A DNA stretch of 17,459 nt, from positions 1 to 17,459 of the forward strand of contig PMJF01000050.1 of NCBI GenBank assembly GCA_003157295.1, in the 5' to 3' direction. Position 1 is the first letter of the stretch, and every line of letters begins with the position of its first letter. Below the pieces are notes generated by a model. That model was not told the origin of the DNA. It saw only the letters and a list, made by a program, of their open reading frames with translations, and made no database searches. Origin of the DNA: Candidatus Moraniibacteriota bacterium (GTDB taxonomy: Bacteria; Patescibacteriota; Minisyncoccia; Moranbacterales; UBA11712). Position numbers and translations under genes: made by a program. Positions 6,136 to 14,620 of this stretch are shown in pieces.

Positions 6136-7017
6136 TTAACTTCCATGAAGCGACAATATCCAGACCTTTCCGTATTTCTTTAAAACACTTTTAAATTCGC
6201 TAATTTTCTTTTCCGAATATTCGCTTGTTTTCAGAAAATTTAGTTTGGTCGGCCAGTTGTATTTGCGAATTGAAAACTCACACTCCCGAAAAAATCTGTC
6301 CGTATCCTTGATGCTTTGGAATCCATGGTTGTCATATTTTTGCTTGGCCATTTTTTCCGCTTTCTTCAGAGTCTGACGAAAGGCCGGCCAAGATTTCTTC
6401 AAAAATTCCCGCGACTCGACTGACAAGGCCGGATCGGGCGTGATCCAGACACCGCCGTATTTTTCAACGATCCCTTTTATGGTTTTGGCAATTTTTCTTT
6501 TTTCATCATCATCAAAATAGCTCAAGAGGCCCTCGCAATAAACCACTATCTTAGAGCCGGTCTTAGCAGCCACGGAAATTTTTTTGAGAGTCGAAGAATC
6601 AAGAGCGTTGGCGCTTTTGAAAAATATATTCGACCTATTCGCGCCAATCCCCTTCATAATTTTTTCTTTTATCTTTATGATATCAGGCAGATCCGTCTCT
6701 ATGTATTTTATTCTCGGATATTTCTCGGCAAGAGTTGCCCCATGAAGACTGAAGCCGGCAGCGAGTTCCAAGACGGTACAATCCGGATTTATTTTTATGA
6801 ATTTTTCCAGCGCTTCTTCGCCGCCCCGATAGCGACTTTCAAATATCGGACTTGTTTTTCTGAGAACATTTTCTTCAAACAGGTGCTCAGGCGGACAGTA
6901 TTTTTTCGCGGCTCGCATGAACTCGTCGGCAAAAGGCACGCCATAGAAAGTTCGGAAAATTATATGATTATATGCCGTCCGACTTATTTCTTTGTGATCG
7001 CGCTTAAAAAGAGACAT
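6136..7017 (-). CDS. Class I SAM-dependent methyltransferase, LCMT/Ppm1-like
   Basis: A 293-residue enzyme with a Rossmann methyltransferase core. Motif I is VLELAAGFSLHG (82-93), followed by the acidic strand end ETDLP (107-111), a typical adenosine-binding position, and a motif EGLLSYF (162-168) with 'EG.l.Y' as in the leucine carboxyl methyltransferase family (Pfam LCM), whose members methylate carboxyl or hydroxyl groups of small molecules. The substrate is not predictable. AGGA lies five bases before the ATG, a weak Shine-Dalgarno. It is 15 bases downstream of the HAD hydrolase gene and 33 bases upstream of the small membrane protein gene, so one transcript probably covers all. Two enzymes of small-molecule chemistry next to DUF2769 genes may be unrelated passengers. 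Confidence 0.8.
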   Translation of the reverse strand: MSLFKRDHKEISRTAYNHIIFRTFYGVPFADEFMRAAKKYCPPEHLFEENVLRKTSPIFESRYRGGEEALEKFIKINPDCTVLELAAGFSLHGATLAEKYPRIKYIETDLPDIIKIKEKIMKGIGANRSNIFFKSANALDSSTLKKISVAAKTGSKIVVYCEGLLSYFDDDEKRKIAKTIKGIVEKYGGVWITPDPALSVESREFLKKSWPAFRQTLKKAEKMAKQKYDNHGFQSIKDTDRFFRECEFSIRKYNWPTKLNFLKTSEYSEKKISEFKSVLKKYGKVWILSLHGS

Positions 7018-7032
7018 GAATATTCCTAAATA

Positions 7033-7635
7033 TTATATTTTCGATATTACTTTCTGAAAATTGTCGAAACTGTCATAAAGATAGCCTTGCCAGCCAAGTT
7101 CTCTCGCCGCCGCGATATTTTCTTCTTTGTTGTCCCATAGCATTATTTCCTCTTTTCGTATTGGCATTTTACTGGCAAGATCATTGAAAATAAATTCAAA
7201 AAATTTCTTGTCAGGTTTTTTGTAACCCATATCGCAAGATATATAAAGCTCATCGAATATTTTTTCAAAGCCCATTTTTTTCCGAATATATTCCGCCCTG
7301 TATTTTTCTTGTTTGGTCCCAAGACAGCATTTCACGCCTTTGCCCTGTAGCCTCTTGATCTCCCCTATAATACGTTGGTCAATATAATGTTCGGATTTGA
7401 ACCACCAGACAAGGAGTTCGTCCACGGTGCCATTCCATTTCCAATCCTCGAGAATAGGTTGCAGTATCTCTTTGAGATCTCTTTTCCCCACAACGCACTC
7501 CTGAAATATTCCTTTGAAAAAAGGCACCATCGACTCATTGTAAATGCCGAATTCTTTGGAATACTGCACACTGAAATATTCGGGCGAATTTATCACGACA
7601 CCATCGGCGTCAAAGATGATCGCTTTTATGTTCAT
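7033..7635 (-). CDS. HAD-superfamily hydrolase (phosphatase-like)
   Basis: A 200-residue haloacid-dehalogenase-like enzyme. Motif I is FDADGV with nucleophile Asp9 and general acid Asp11; motif II is Thr107 in CLGTKQ; motif III is Lys140 in GYKKPD; motif IV is Asp168 in MLWDNKEEN. A helical cap lies between residues 15 and 85 (type C1). The arrangement fits small-molecule phosphatases or dehalogenases (HAD-IA); the substrate is unknown. It is the first gene of the - strand run. A TATAAT on the - strand (7654-7649) lies 13 bases before the ATG, there is no convincing -35 box and no Shine-Dalgarno, so the transcript would have a leader of only about six bases. Confidence 0.88.
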   Translation of the reverse strand: MNIKAIIFDADGVVINSPEYFSVQYSKEFGIYNESMVPFFKGIFQECVVGKRDLKEILQPILEDWKWNGTVDELLVWWFKSEHYIDQRIIGEIKRLQGKGVKCCLGTKQEKYRAEYIRKKMGFEKIFDELYISCDMGYKKPDKKFFEFIFNDLASKMPIRKEEIMLWDNKEENIAAARELGWQGYLYDSFDNFQKVISKI

Positions 7636-7788
7636 AAACCATATCTTAATTATATAATCTTATTTTCCCCGCCTATACCATCAGAGGTGAAGTTACTTTC
7701 CCAGTTACGTAATTCTGCCCCTATCCTATCCCAAACTATTTTTTTTATCAAGAAAAAAAACATACTGGATGCCAAATAATTAATACTT

Positions 7789-7794
7789 TATACT
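7789..7794 (+). promoter_or_regulatory. -10 element TATACT for lgt, implying a leaderless transcript
   Basis: TATACT ends six bases before the ATG at 7801, so transcription would begin at or next to the start codon. No Shine-Dalgarno is present and no good -35 box is seen. The 165 bases between the divergent HAD and lgt genes show no other clear element. Confidence 0.5.
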
Positions 7795-7800
7795 TAACAC

Positions 7801-8643
7801 ATGCTAGAAACCTGGCAGCATCTGCCCGAAAAATTAAACCCAATTGCGTTTAGTGCCGGATCGGTTCAAGTTTCTTGGTACGGAATAATGTATCTGGTCG
7901 CTTTTGCGATTGTTTATTATTTGGTCCGATACCGAATCCGGACGGAAAAGCTTGGCATTTTGTTTGAAACGGTCCAAGCTTTTTTTCCCTGGGCAATTGT
8001 CGGTCTTTTGCTCGGAGCGCGGATCGGGGATGTTTTGATTTATGATTGGAGTTATTTTCAAAATCATCTTTCGCAGATTTTTCTGCCGTTTGATATATAT
8101 AATCATTGGCAATATATCGGGATTTACGGGATGTCCTATCACGGCGGACTGATCGGCGTGGCGCTCGCCTTTTATATTTTCTGCCGCGTGAGAAAAATAT
8201 CTCTTCTGGAATTTTCCGACCTCTTTGCTCCTGTTGTGCCGATTGCCTACACTTTTGGCCGATTGGGAAATTTCATAAACGGGGAATTATACGGACGAGT
8301 CACCGCAAAATTTTGGGGAATGTATTTTCCGGCTGATTTCACGGGCCAGCTCCGTCATCCGTCGCAACTGTACGAAGCTTTTTTTGAAGGAATATTTTTG
8401 TTTTTTATTATTTGGATCATAAGAAAAGGATCCTGGCGGACAGGATCTCTCACAGCGCTCTATTTGATCGGATACGGAACCGTCCGATTCTTCATTGAAT
8501 TTTTCCGCGAACCGGAAATAATTTTTAAATTATTCTCTCTAACACTGACCACGGGCCAATGGCTGTGCCTTTTTATGGTTGTAGCCGGAATATTATTGCT
8601 GAATAAAAGGCTAATAACTAAAGTTTCCAAAAGGCGTGCTTAG
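7801..8643 (+). CDS. lgt: Prolipoprotein diacylglyceryl transferase Lgt
   Basis: A 280-residue polytopic inner-membrane enzyme that moves diacylglycerol from phosphatidylglycerol onto the lipobox cysteine of prelipoproteins. About seven hydrophobic helices are seen. Family motifs are in order: SWYGIMY (25-31), GARIGD (72-77), MSYHGGLIG (111-119) with the essential-type His114, the signature GRLGNFINGELYGR (153-166), RHPSQLYEA (185-193), and VRFFIEFFREP near 228-238. Length and motif order are normal. A substrate, the cupredoxin with lipobox Cys23, is encoded at 388. The last 33 bases overlap the 3' end of purM on the opposite strand. The next gene downstream on this strand is far away, so lgt is probably monocistronic. 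Confidence 0.96.
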   Translation: MLETWQHLPEKLNPIAFSAGSVQVSWYGIMYLVAFAIVYYLVRYRIRTEKLGILFETVQAFFPWAIVGLLLGARIGDVLIYDWSYFQNHLSQIFLPFDIYNHWQYIGIYGMSYHGGLIGVALAFYIFCRVRKISLLEFSDLFAPVVPIAYTFGRLGNFINGELYGRVTAKFWGMYFPADFTGQLRHPSQLYEAFFEGIFLFFIIWIIRKGSWRTGSLTALYLIGYGTVRFFIEFFREPEIIFKLFSLTLTTGQWLCLFMVVAGILLLNKRLITKVSKRRA

Positions 8644-9783
8644 CTCCACTTCATTTTTACCTTTTGCCCCTTCGCATTTCCCAAGTTCATATGACTCAAC
8701 ACCGGTTTCTTTGGAAGCGGAAGCGATGGCCTCTTTCAGGATTCCGCCTTCGCCCGATCCGACCACCTCAAGGCCGATCCCCATGTTGAAAGTCACACAC
8801 ATATTCTCCCAATTTTCTTCTGATTCGCTTTGGATCAATTTGAAAAGCGCCGGACATTCTGGAATTTGCTTTATATATCGAATATTGGTTCCCAGGCTGC
8901 GTATCTTTGTTAGCCCTCCGCCGGTATTGAGGCATAAACCATGAAGCAAATGGAGTGCTTTTTTCTTTTTAAGCTCTTCGATCAAAAGTTTTATCACGAT
9001 CGCCCATTGGCGCATGGGAGAAAGAACGGCTTCGCCGACTGTCATCCCCAGCTCGTCAGAATAATCCGTAGCCTTAAATTTTCCTTGGTACTTATTGCTT
9101 CCCGCGAGAAACGGATATTTTTCATTATAGCTCGCATCCATGAGACAGGTTCTGGCAAAGGTGAGACCGTTCGTCATCATTCCGGAATTCGGTTTATCCT
9201 CCCACTTGGCCTGCCCGGCGCTGGAAAAACCAAAAATCAAATCCCCCGCTGCAACATTTCCCCGGATAATCTCCGCTTCCGGAGCGGTCGCGCGAACATC
9301 AATATCGATGGCGTAGGAATTGACCTGATCCGGAAGATCAGCTGTTTCCCCGCCCAGAAATTCAATCTCGAGACCGAACTTTTCATAGAGCTCGATCATT
9401 TTCAAAAATCCCAAGCCCAGCTGTTTCAAGATGATGTCTTTGGGAACATTTTTGGAATTGATGTTGATGACATCCGTCACTTCGTAGGTATCAATGAACC
9501 CGCTGGCTGCGATATCGCCCGTGTTTGAAGAAAGCGCGTCAAAAATTTCTTCCTGAAAAATTGTTTCGTCGCCGGTTTCAAAATAGTGGAGGCACCGCTG
9601 GATGCTTTTGCTCCCGCTGCCGTCGGAATGCTTCACCTTCACCCAGCCCGGATTTTTCTGGTCGCGCGCCATCACGCAAAAAGCGTTCGGAAAATCATTT
9701 TTCACGATTCGCTCAAACACTCCCCGCACGCTGTCCTTATGCGGATCAACTCCCAGTTTTTCATAGATACTTTGCTTGGGCAT
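8611..9783 (-). CDS. purM: Phosphoribosylformylglycinamidine cyclo-ligase (AIR synthetase), long divergent form
   Basis: A 390-residue PurM-like enzyme: ATP-dependent ring closure of FGAM to AIR, step five of de novo purine synthesis, in the cytoplasm. Seen: DGSGSKS (54-60) near the nucleotide site, GGETADLPD (144-152), SNG-type motif TNGLTFAR (204-211), and NTGGGLTKI in the C-terminal half where other PurMs have 'HITGGGL..N'. It is longer than the roughly 345-residue E. coli enzyme, and its wording (GSGSKS, long TDVININ stretch, GQAKWE) reminds me of the long AIR synthases of Bacteroidetes; this is from memory, not a search. It lies 23 bases downstream of purL, so it is the last gene of a purN-purL-purM operon. 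Its C-terminus overlaps the lgt 3' end. Confidence 0.9.
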   Translation of the reverse strand: MPKQSIYEKLGVDPHKDSVRGVFERIVKNDFPNAFCVMARDQKNPGWVKVKHSDGSGSKSIQRCLHYFETGDETIFQEEIFDALSSNTGDIAASGFIDTYEVTDVININSKNVPKDIILKQLGLGFLKMIELYEKFGLEIEFLGGETADLPDQVNSYAIDIDVRATAPEAEIIRGNVAAGDLIFGFSSAGQAKWEDKPNSGMMTNGLTFARTCLMDASYNEKYPFLAGSNKYQGKFKATDYSDELGMTVGEAVLSPMRQWAIVIKLLIEELKKKKALHLLHGLCLNTGGGLTKIRSLGTNIRYIKQIPECPALFKLIQSESEENWENMCVTFNMGIGLEVVGSGEGGILKEAIASASKETGVESYELGKCEGAKGKNEVELSTPFGNFSY

Positions 9784-9806
9784 AATAGTCGCTTAAAAAA
9801 ACCATA

Positions 9807-12800
9807 CTAGTTGCGTTCACACCACTCCCGCGCATTTTGGAACATTTTGAGCCAGGGAGAGACTTTCCAGTTTTTGTTTTGCTCTTCCGGGAGATAGGGC
9901 CATTGCCATTTGAGGAACACGCGTTCCGGATGCGGCATCATCGCCAGGTGCCGGCCGTCCGGGGAACAAAGCGCCGCAATTCCATCAAGAGACCCGTTTG
10001 GATTAAAGGGATATTTTTTGGCCGTCTTGCCTTCGTCATTTGAAAAAACAATCGGAGCCAATTTTTTCTTTTTGATTTGCTGGAAAATCTCAGCGTCCGG
10101 ACAATAAAGCCGTCCTTCTCCGTGAGCTATCCAAATTCCCAGTTTCGAATCTTCCATTCCCCGAAGCATCATGGCCGGGCCTTTTTTGATTTTCACAGTC
10201 AGCCACCTTGATTCAAACCGGCCGGATTGGTTCCGGATGAATCTCGGCTGTTTCTCATCGGGCGTGCCCTTGAATGGCACCCAGCCGAGAAGCGCCATCA
10301 ACTGGCAGCCGTTGCAGACTCCCAATGAAAAAGTGTCTTTTCGTTCATAAAATTTATCGAACATCTCCCTTATTTTTTCGTTGAAGCGGATTGTGCCCGC
10401 CCATCCTTTGGCACTATCCAAAACATCTGCGTAGGAAAATCCCCCCACGAAAACAAGACCCCGAAAATCATCAAGGCTGATTTCCCCGTTCAAGAGGTCA
10501 TTCACAGTAACGTCCCACGGTTCAAACCCAGCCGCGAAGAAAGCCGAGGTCATTTCTCGATCTCCATTACTCCCTTCCTCGCGAAGAATGGCCACCTTGG
10601 GTTTCTTTTCCGCCGCAATAATTTCATCCGGTGTTTTTTCTGAAATAAAAGATACTCGATAGCTTAGCCCTTGGCGATCATGTCTTTTTGATTGCTCCTT
10701 GGCCAGCACTGGATTCGTTTGAAACTGCTCCAGCCGATCGCTGGTCGCTTCCCACCATTTGAGAAGGTCTTTCGTGCTCACTTCCAATTCCAACTTTTCC
10801 CCGTTATATATCTTGAAATATTTTTCTTTCTTTGTTTCGCCTATTGTCTCAAAAGATAAATTTACTTCGCTAAGGAGCGAAATTATTTTATCTTCGTTTT
10901 CCGGCAGATATTCGATCACAAATCCCAATTCTTCCGAGAATAGTTTTGAGACCAGGTCCGCACTTTCCTCAAGCCTGATTTCAGCTCCACAATTTCCTGC
11001 CATCACTATTTCAGATATTGTCGTCACCAGCCCCCCGTCGCTTCTGTCATGGCCCGCCAGTATCAGGTTTTCTTCTATCATTTTTTGCACAGAGAGAAAG
11101 GCTTTTTTGAGCTTTTCCGGATTTTCAACATCAGGCGAGACATTTCCGATCTTTCCAAAAATTTGAGCCAGGGCCGAGCCGCCCAGGCGATTTTCACCAG
11201 CCGAAAGATCAATGAACATCAGTCGGCTCTCGCCCGGCCTTTTGATGTCCGGCGTCATAAGTTTTTCGATGTTAGGCATGGTCGCGTAAGCCGACACTAC
11301 CATCTGTCCCGGCGCTTTCACCACTTCTTCTCCGACTTTGGCCGCCATGGAGAGACTGTCTTTTCCTCCATCAACTGCAATTCCAAGACTGATCATGATA
11401 TCCCTCATTGAAACGGCCGCGTCATAAATATTCGCTCCCTCTCCCGGTAATTTGGCCGCCCACATCCAGTTGACCGAGCACTTGATATGCGACAAGTCAC
11501 TTATTTTCGCCCACATCATGTTGGTAAGCGCTTCGCCCACCGCCATTCTCGCTCCCGCCTTAGGATCGATCAACATTTTGATGGGCTGCTCGCCGATGGC
11601 AATGGCCGTTCCTGTTTTTCCAAAATGGCTTTGGGCCACCACTGAAACATCCGCCACCGGGAGCTGGAGCGGACCCGCGCATTGCTGACCCGCGATAAGT
11701 CCCGTCACACTCCGATCAACTTTCCGTACCAAATATCCTTTTGATCCAACTGACGGCAAGCGAAATATTTTTCTGAGCGCGTCTTTGATCTTGATATTTT
11801 TCTTCAAGATGAACGGCTTCAACTTCAGAGGCTTTCTTTTGATCATGAACTTTTTCTGGGGCATGTCGCCGAGAATCTTTTCAAGCTCCAGATTCACCGG
11901 TGAGGAATCATCTTCGCCATCATGGAGAATTATCTTTCCGTCTCCCGTAATTTCTCCCAGCACTTCGCAGCTTACTCTTTCTCTTTGGCAGATCGACTGA
12001 AAGCCTTCCAAGCGCTCCGGCCGGATGAGAAGAGCGTTGCGTTCCTGGTATTCTCCGCCCCAAATTTCAAGAACGGACATAGTCTTGTCTCCCAGTTTAA
12101 TATTCCTAATTTCCACTTTGCCGCCAATCGGATCAACCAGTTCCGTGACAACGTTACAAGGTCCACCCGCTCCCTGATCATGGATGCTGACAATCGGATT
12201 ATCGCTGCCCAACTCCACACAGGCTCTGATAACCCGGTTCATTTTTTGCTCCATTTCGGCGTCTCCTCTTTGAACCGCTGAAAAATCGAGCTCCTCCTTA
12301 TTCTCTCCCTGGATCATACTTGAGGCCGAGCCGCCCCCGATTCCAATGCGATAGGCTGGACCGCCGATCTCAATAATTTTCATTCCTGCTTCCGGTTTTT
12401 CTTTTTCAATATGATGCGAATCTATCTGTCCCACTCCTCCCGTAAACATAATAGGCTTGATCCACTCTCTTCTTTCGTTTTTATTGAGTTTTATCCCGAA
12501 AGTTCTTACAAAGCCCTGAATAAGCGGCTCGCCAAATTTATTTCCATAATCCGAAGCTCCGTTACTTTCTTTGATGAGGATCTCGATCGGCGTCGCCAGA
12601 TTCGCTGGATAATCAAAGTCTTTTTTTTCTCCACCGATCTTGTGATTGTCAATATTCAAACTCCCGGTACAATAGCCCGCCGTTCCGGCGATCACCAAAG
12701 CGCCCTTCCCTGTCGCCTGGACATCCCGGATCCTGCCTCCGGTTCCTGTTTCAGCGCCGGGAAAAGGAGCCACTCCCGAAGGAAAATTGTGGGTCTCCGC

Positions 12801-13619
12801 GGTGAATATCGGGTGATAAGTTTCTTCTTGAAAAGCAAAAGGGGAGGATTTTCCTGATTTTTCCGGCTTTATAGTTTTTATCTGGTATCCTTTTATGGCG
12901 CTGGAATTATCCTTGAAGGCGATAAGGCTGTTTGAGGGATTGGCTTGGAGCGTGGATCTCACCACATCAAGCAAATTTTCCGGCATTTCTTTTCCGTCGA
13001 TGACCAAACGCCCTTTGAAAAACCAATGGCGGGAGTGTTCGCTGTTGGCTTGCCCCAGCTGGAAACATTCCACGTTGGTCGGATTTCTTTTGAAGTCTTT
13101 TGTGAACAGGTCGAAATAAAATTTTATATCCCAGTCGTCCATGCCAAGCCCGATTTCTTTGTTTATTTTCTTGAGCTCATCAATTCCATTTTCAAGAAGC
13201 CTCACTTCGAACACTTTTTCAGGCAAAATTCCGGTTTCGAAAGTTTCCAGCGGTTTTTCATAAACACATTCCGTCATTCGATCATGGCTCGCTTGGATAA
13301 ATTCTTTTACGTCCGAATCTTTCGGCAATACGCATCTTTTCGATTTTTCGATTCTCGTTATTTTTTTAATGCCGCAGGACCGACAGATGGAAACAGCGTT
13401 CGTTGAAAAAGCTGACTCAAAATTCATCCGCGGACCGATCTCAATTATTTCGCCTTTTTGCGGATCAAGAAAAGAGCTCCGGCTCAAATTTTCCGGCTCA
13501 AAAGTTTCCGCAAAAAGCCATCTCAAAATTTTTACTTCACTTTCCAGGAGGGGCTCGGCCGTTTCAATATAAAAACAATTCTCCTTATCCTCCCCATTTT
13601 TTTTATAAAATCGCTCCAT
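9807..13619 (-). CDS. purL: Phosphoribosylformylglycinamidine synthase, single-chain PurL with glutaminase
   Basis: A 1270-residue enzyme converting FGAR, glutamine and ATP to FGAM (step four of purine synthesis). Length and order are those of the one-chain form: N-terminal PurS-like part (1-~150), linker, ATP/FGAR domains with ANSEHSRHW (191-199), TAETHNFP (273-280) and PGAETGTGGRIRD (287-299), a central HDQGAGG region, and a C-terminal class I glutaminase (about 1006-1270) with nucleophile Cys1102 in GVCNGCQ, and His1230/Glu1232 in PHPER. All catalytic residues are present. AGGA two bases before the ATG is a poorly spaced ribosome site. It lies 71 bases downstream of purN and 23 upstream of purM. 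The one-chain form, rather than PurS/PurQ/PurL subunits, is notable for such a compact genome. Confidence 0.97.
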   Translation of the reverse strand: MERFYKKNGEDKENCFYIETAEPLLESEVKILRWLFAETFEPENLSRSSFLDPQKGEIIEIGPRMNFESAFSTNAVSICRSCGIKKITRIEKSKRCVLPKDSDVKEFIQASHDRMTECVYEKPLETFETGILPEKVFEVRLLENGIDELKKINKEIGLGMDDWDIKFYFDLFTKDFKRNPTNVECFQLGQANSEHSRHWFFKGRLVIDGKEMPENLLDVVRSTLQANPSNSLIAFKDNSSAIKGYQIKTIKPEKSGKSSPFAFQEETYHPIFTAETHNFPSGVAPFPGAETGTGGRIRDVQATGKGALVIAGTAGYCTGSLNIDNHKIGGEKKDFDYPANLATPIEILIKESNGASDYGNKFGEPLIQGFVRTFGIKLNKNERREWIKPIMFTGGVGQIDSHHIEKEKPEAGMKIIEIGGPAYRIGIGGGSASSMIQGENKEELDFSAVQRGDAEMEQKMNRVIRACVELGSDNPIVSIHDQGAGGPCNVVTELVDPIGGKVEIRNIKLGDKTMSVLEIWGGEYQERNALLIRPERLEGFQSICQRERVSCEVLGEITGDGKIILHDGEDDSSPVNLELEKILGDMPQKKFMIKRKPLKLKPFILKKNIKIKDALRKIFRLPSVGSKGYLVRKVDRSVTGLIAGQQCAGPLQLPVADVSVVAQSHFGKTGTAIAIGEQPIKMLIDPKAGARMAVGEALTNMMWAKISDLSHIKCSVNWMWAAKLPGEGANIYDAAVSMRDIMISLGIAVDGGKDSLSMAAKVGEEVVKAPGQMVVSAYATMPNIEKLMTPDIKRPGESRLMFIDLSAGENRLGGSALAQIFGKIGNVSPDVENPEKLKKAFLSVQKMIEENLILAGHDRSDGGLVTTISEIVMAGNCGAEIRLEESADLVSKLFSEELGFVIEYLPENEDKIISLLSEVNLSFETIGETKKEKYFKIYNGEKLELEVSTKDLLKWWEATSDRLEQFQTNPVLAKEQSKRHDRQGLSYRVSFISEKTPDEIIAAEKKPKVAILREEGSNGDREMTSAFFAAGFEPWDVTVNDLLNGEISLDDFRGLVFVGGFSYADVLDSAKGWAGTIRFNEKIREMFDKFYERKDTFSLGVCNGCQLMALLGWVPFKGTPDEKQPRFIRNQSGRFESRWLTVKIKKGPAMMLRGMEDSKLGIWIAHGEGRLYCPDAEIFQQIKKKKLAPIVFSNDEGKTAKKYPFNPNGSLDGIAALCSPDGRHLAMMPHPERVFLKWQWPYLPEEQNKNWKVSPWLKMFQNAREWCERN

Positions 13620-13690
13620 ATATTCCTAGCTATTTTTTATTTCTCTTTTTTAGATATATAACAGAGGGAAAAAATGATCTAGGCTTTTTT

Positions 13691-14377
13691 TCACTTCCCT
13701 GAATGAAATTTATCCGCTTCAAGTTTCGCCTTGTCCATCAGTAGCTTTTCTTCCGGTGTTTTATAGATCAGAGGAACCGGAGATGACTGGGCCGCATTGG
13801 TGGCAAGCCGATAGAGAGCCTCGATCTGCACTTCATACTCGATGGGCAAAAAGCGCTGCGCCATTTCAGCTATAGTTTCGCCCTTTCGGATATTCTCAAA
13901 TCTTACATAAATTATATCTCCTTGATCGTAATCGGGATCAACGACCTGGCAAAAAATAGGCACCGGACGCCACTCGCCAATCATTTCGCAAAATCGGATA
14001 TGGGCATACAACCTGCGTTCCCCGTACATATATTCTCCGCCCGGTCCCAAGTGCTGGTTAAGCCCCTTGAACTGTTTCATCACGCTATTTGGAGTAAGCG
14101 GCATCCAGCCCAATTGGTGAAAGTAATCCGGTTTGTACTCCCCCAAAATTTTCAAGAGCTGCTTGCCGAGATCTCCTTTCGCCCGGCTTACAAGCCTGAT
14201 GTCCCGTTCCGGAAAACCTTCATCCATCGCGTTCTGGATCCCGGCCGCCTTGGAATTATTGCAAATAATCGCCACGGTTTTCACTAAGCCATCAAGCTTG
14301 CCGCCCGGCTTTTGCGCTTGCAGAACCGCTAAATTGGTAGTACCCGAACCTGAGATCATGTTGACGGTTTTTAGCAT
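13691..14377 (-). CDS. purN: Phosphoribosylglycinamide formyltransferase-like protein (PurN type)
   Basis: A 228-residue formyltransferase; PurN transfers a formyl group from 10-formyl-tetrahydrofolate to GAR (step three of purine synthesis). Seen: ISGSGTTNLAVL (8-19), corresponding to the 'SG.GSNL.al' phosphate-binding start, catalytic Asn107 and His109 in LNQHLGPGG, and catalytic Asp151 in DPDYDQGDII. The 'H-x-VD' histidine that usually precedes that aspartate is Gln144 here. An unusual EYMYGERRLYAH insert follows the Asn-His pair. Position next to purL and purM supports the assignment. The stop is TGA, the only TGA used by a recognised gene here. An AGGAGG on the - strand lies about 24 bases before the ATG, too far to help; no in-frame start lies closer to it because a stop codon intervenes. 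Confidence 0.85.
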   Translation of the reverse strand: MLKTVNMISGSGTTNLAVLQAQKPGGKLDGLVKTVAIICNNSKAAGIQNAMDEGFPERDIRLVSRAKGDLGKQLLKILGEYKPDYFHQLGWMPLTPNSVMKQFKGLNQHLGPGGEYMYGERRLYAHIRFCEMIGEWRPVPIFCQVVDPDYDQGDIIYVRFENIRKGETIAEMAQRFLPIEYEVQIEALYRLATNAAQSSPVPLIYKTPEEKLLMDKAKLEADKFHSGK

Positions 14378-14413
14378 AAGATTTCCAGTATTTTCTTAGC
14401 TCCTCCTGAAAAT

Positions 14414-14442
14414 ATGCTAACATTCGGTGTGAATAATCGCAA
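14414..14442 (-). promoter_or_regulatory. Possible purN operon promoter
   Basis: On the - strand TTGCGA (14442-14437) and TAGCAT (14419-14414) are 17 bases apart, each matching consensus at four of six positions. The start of transcription would lie about 30 bases before purN. It is the best candidate in the gap, though not strong. Confidence 0.35.
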
Positions 14443-14447
14443 ATACC

Positions 14448-14469
14448 GCCGTACATTGACAAATACGGC
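14448..14469. repeat. Inverted repeat GCCGTA-N10-TACGGC spanning the -35 box
   Basis: GCCGTA (14448-14453) and TACGGC (14464-14469) are exact reverse complements, with the -35 hexamer TTGACA (14456-14461) inside the 10-base spacer. A nonamer CAAATACSG also occurs twice here, 20 bases apart (14440 and 14460). The layout suits a repressor site, but no regulator is identified. Confidence 0.5.
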
Positions 14470-14484
14470 TGGAAATGCTAATAT
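14456..14484 (+). promoter_or_regulatory. Strong extended -10 promoter for zinc-ribbon gene
   Basis: A perfect TTGACA (14456-14461), a 17-base spacer ending in TGC, and TAATAT (14479-14484). The TG one base before the -10 makes it an extended -10 promoter. Transcription would start near 14491, leaving a leader of about 130 bases before the ATG at 14621. Confidence 0.75.
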
Positions 14485-14490
14485 TTCTTC

Positions 14491-14620
14491 CAGTTATCGG
14501 ATTAGGCGTAGTATCCAAATATTACTTTATATAAGGAATACGAAAAGTCGTCGCCTAAGTGAGAGCTATCTTGAGCCAAAAAAGGCTTCGGGATTATTAA
14601 CAAATTAGGCGAGACGAAAA
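14491..14620 (+). promoter_or_regulatory. Structured 5' leader with three mutually complementary segments
   Basis: TTAGGCG (14502-14508) and TTAGGCGA (14605-14612) are both complementary to TCGCCTAA (14551-14558), so the middle segment can pair with only one of them at a time. The third segment, within AGGCGAG seven bases before the ATG, is the likely ribosome site. Pairing of segments two and three can extend by CGA/TCG across a two-base bulge. A small hairpin GAGCC-A6-GGCTT (14573-14588) lies between them. The layout fits a translational on/off switch; ligand or trigger unknown. Confidence 0.45.

Noticed and set aside
14491..14620. A tRNA or other known structured RNA in the zinc-ribbon leader
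   Set aside because: No T-loop GTTCRA motif, no cloverleaf arms and no known riboswitch core could be found; only the three-segment pairing remains.
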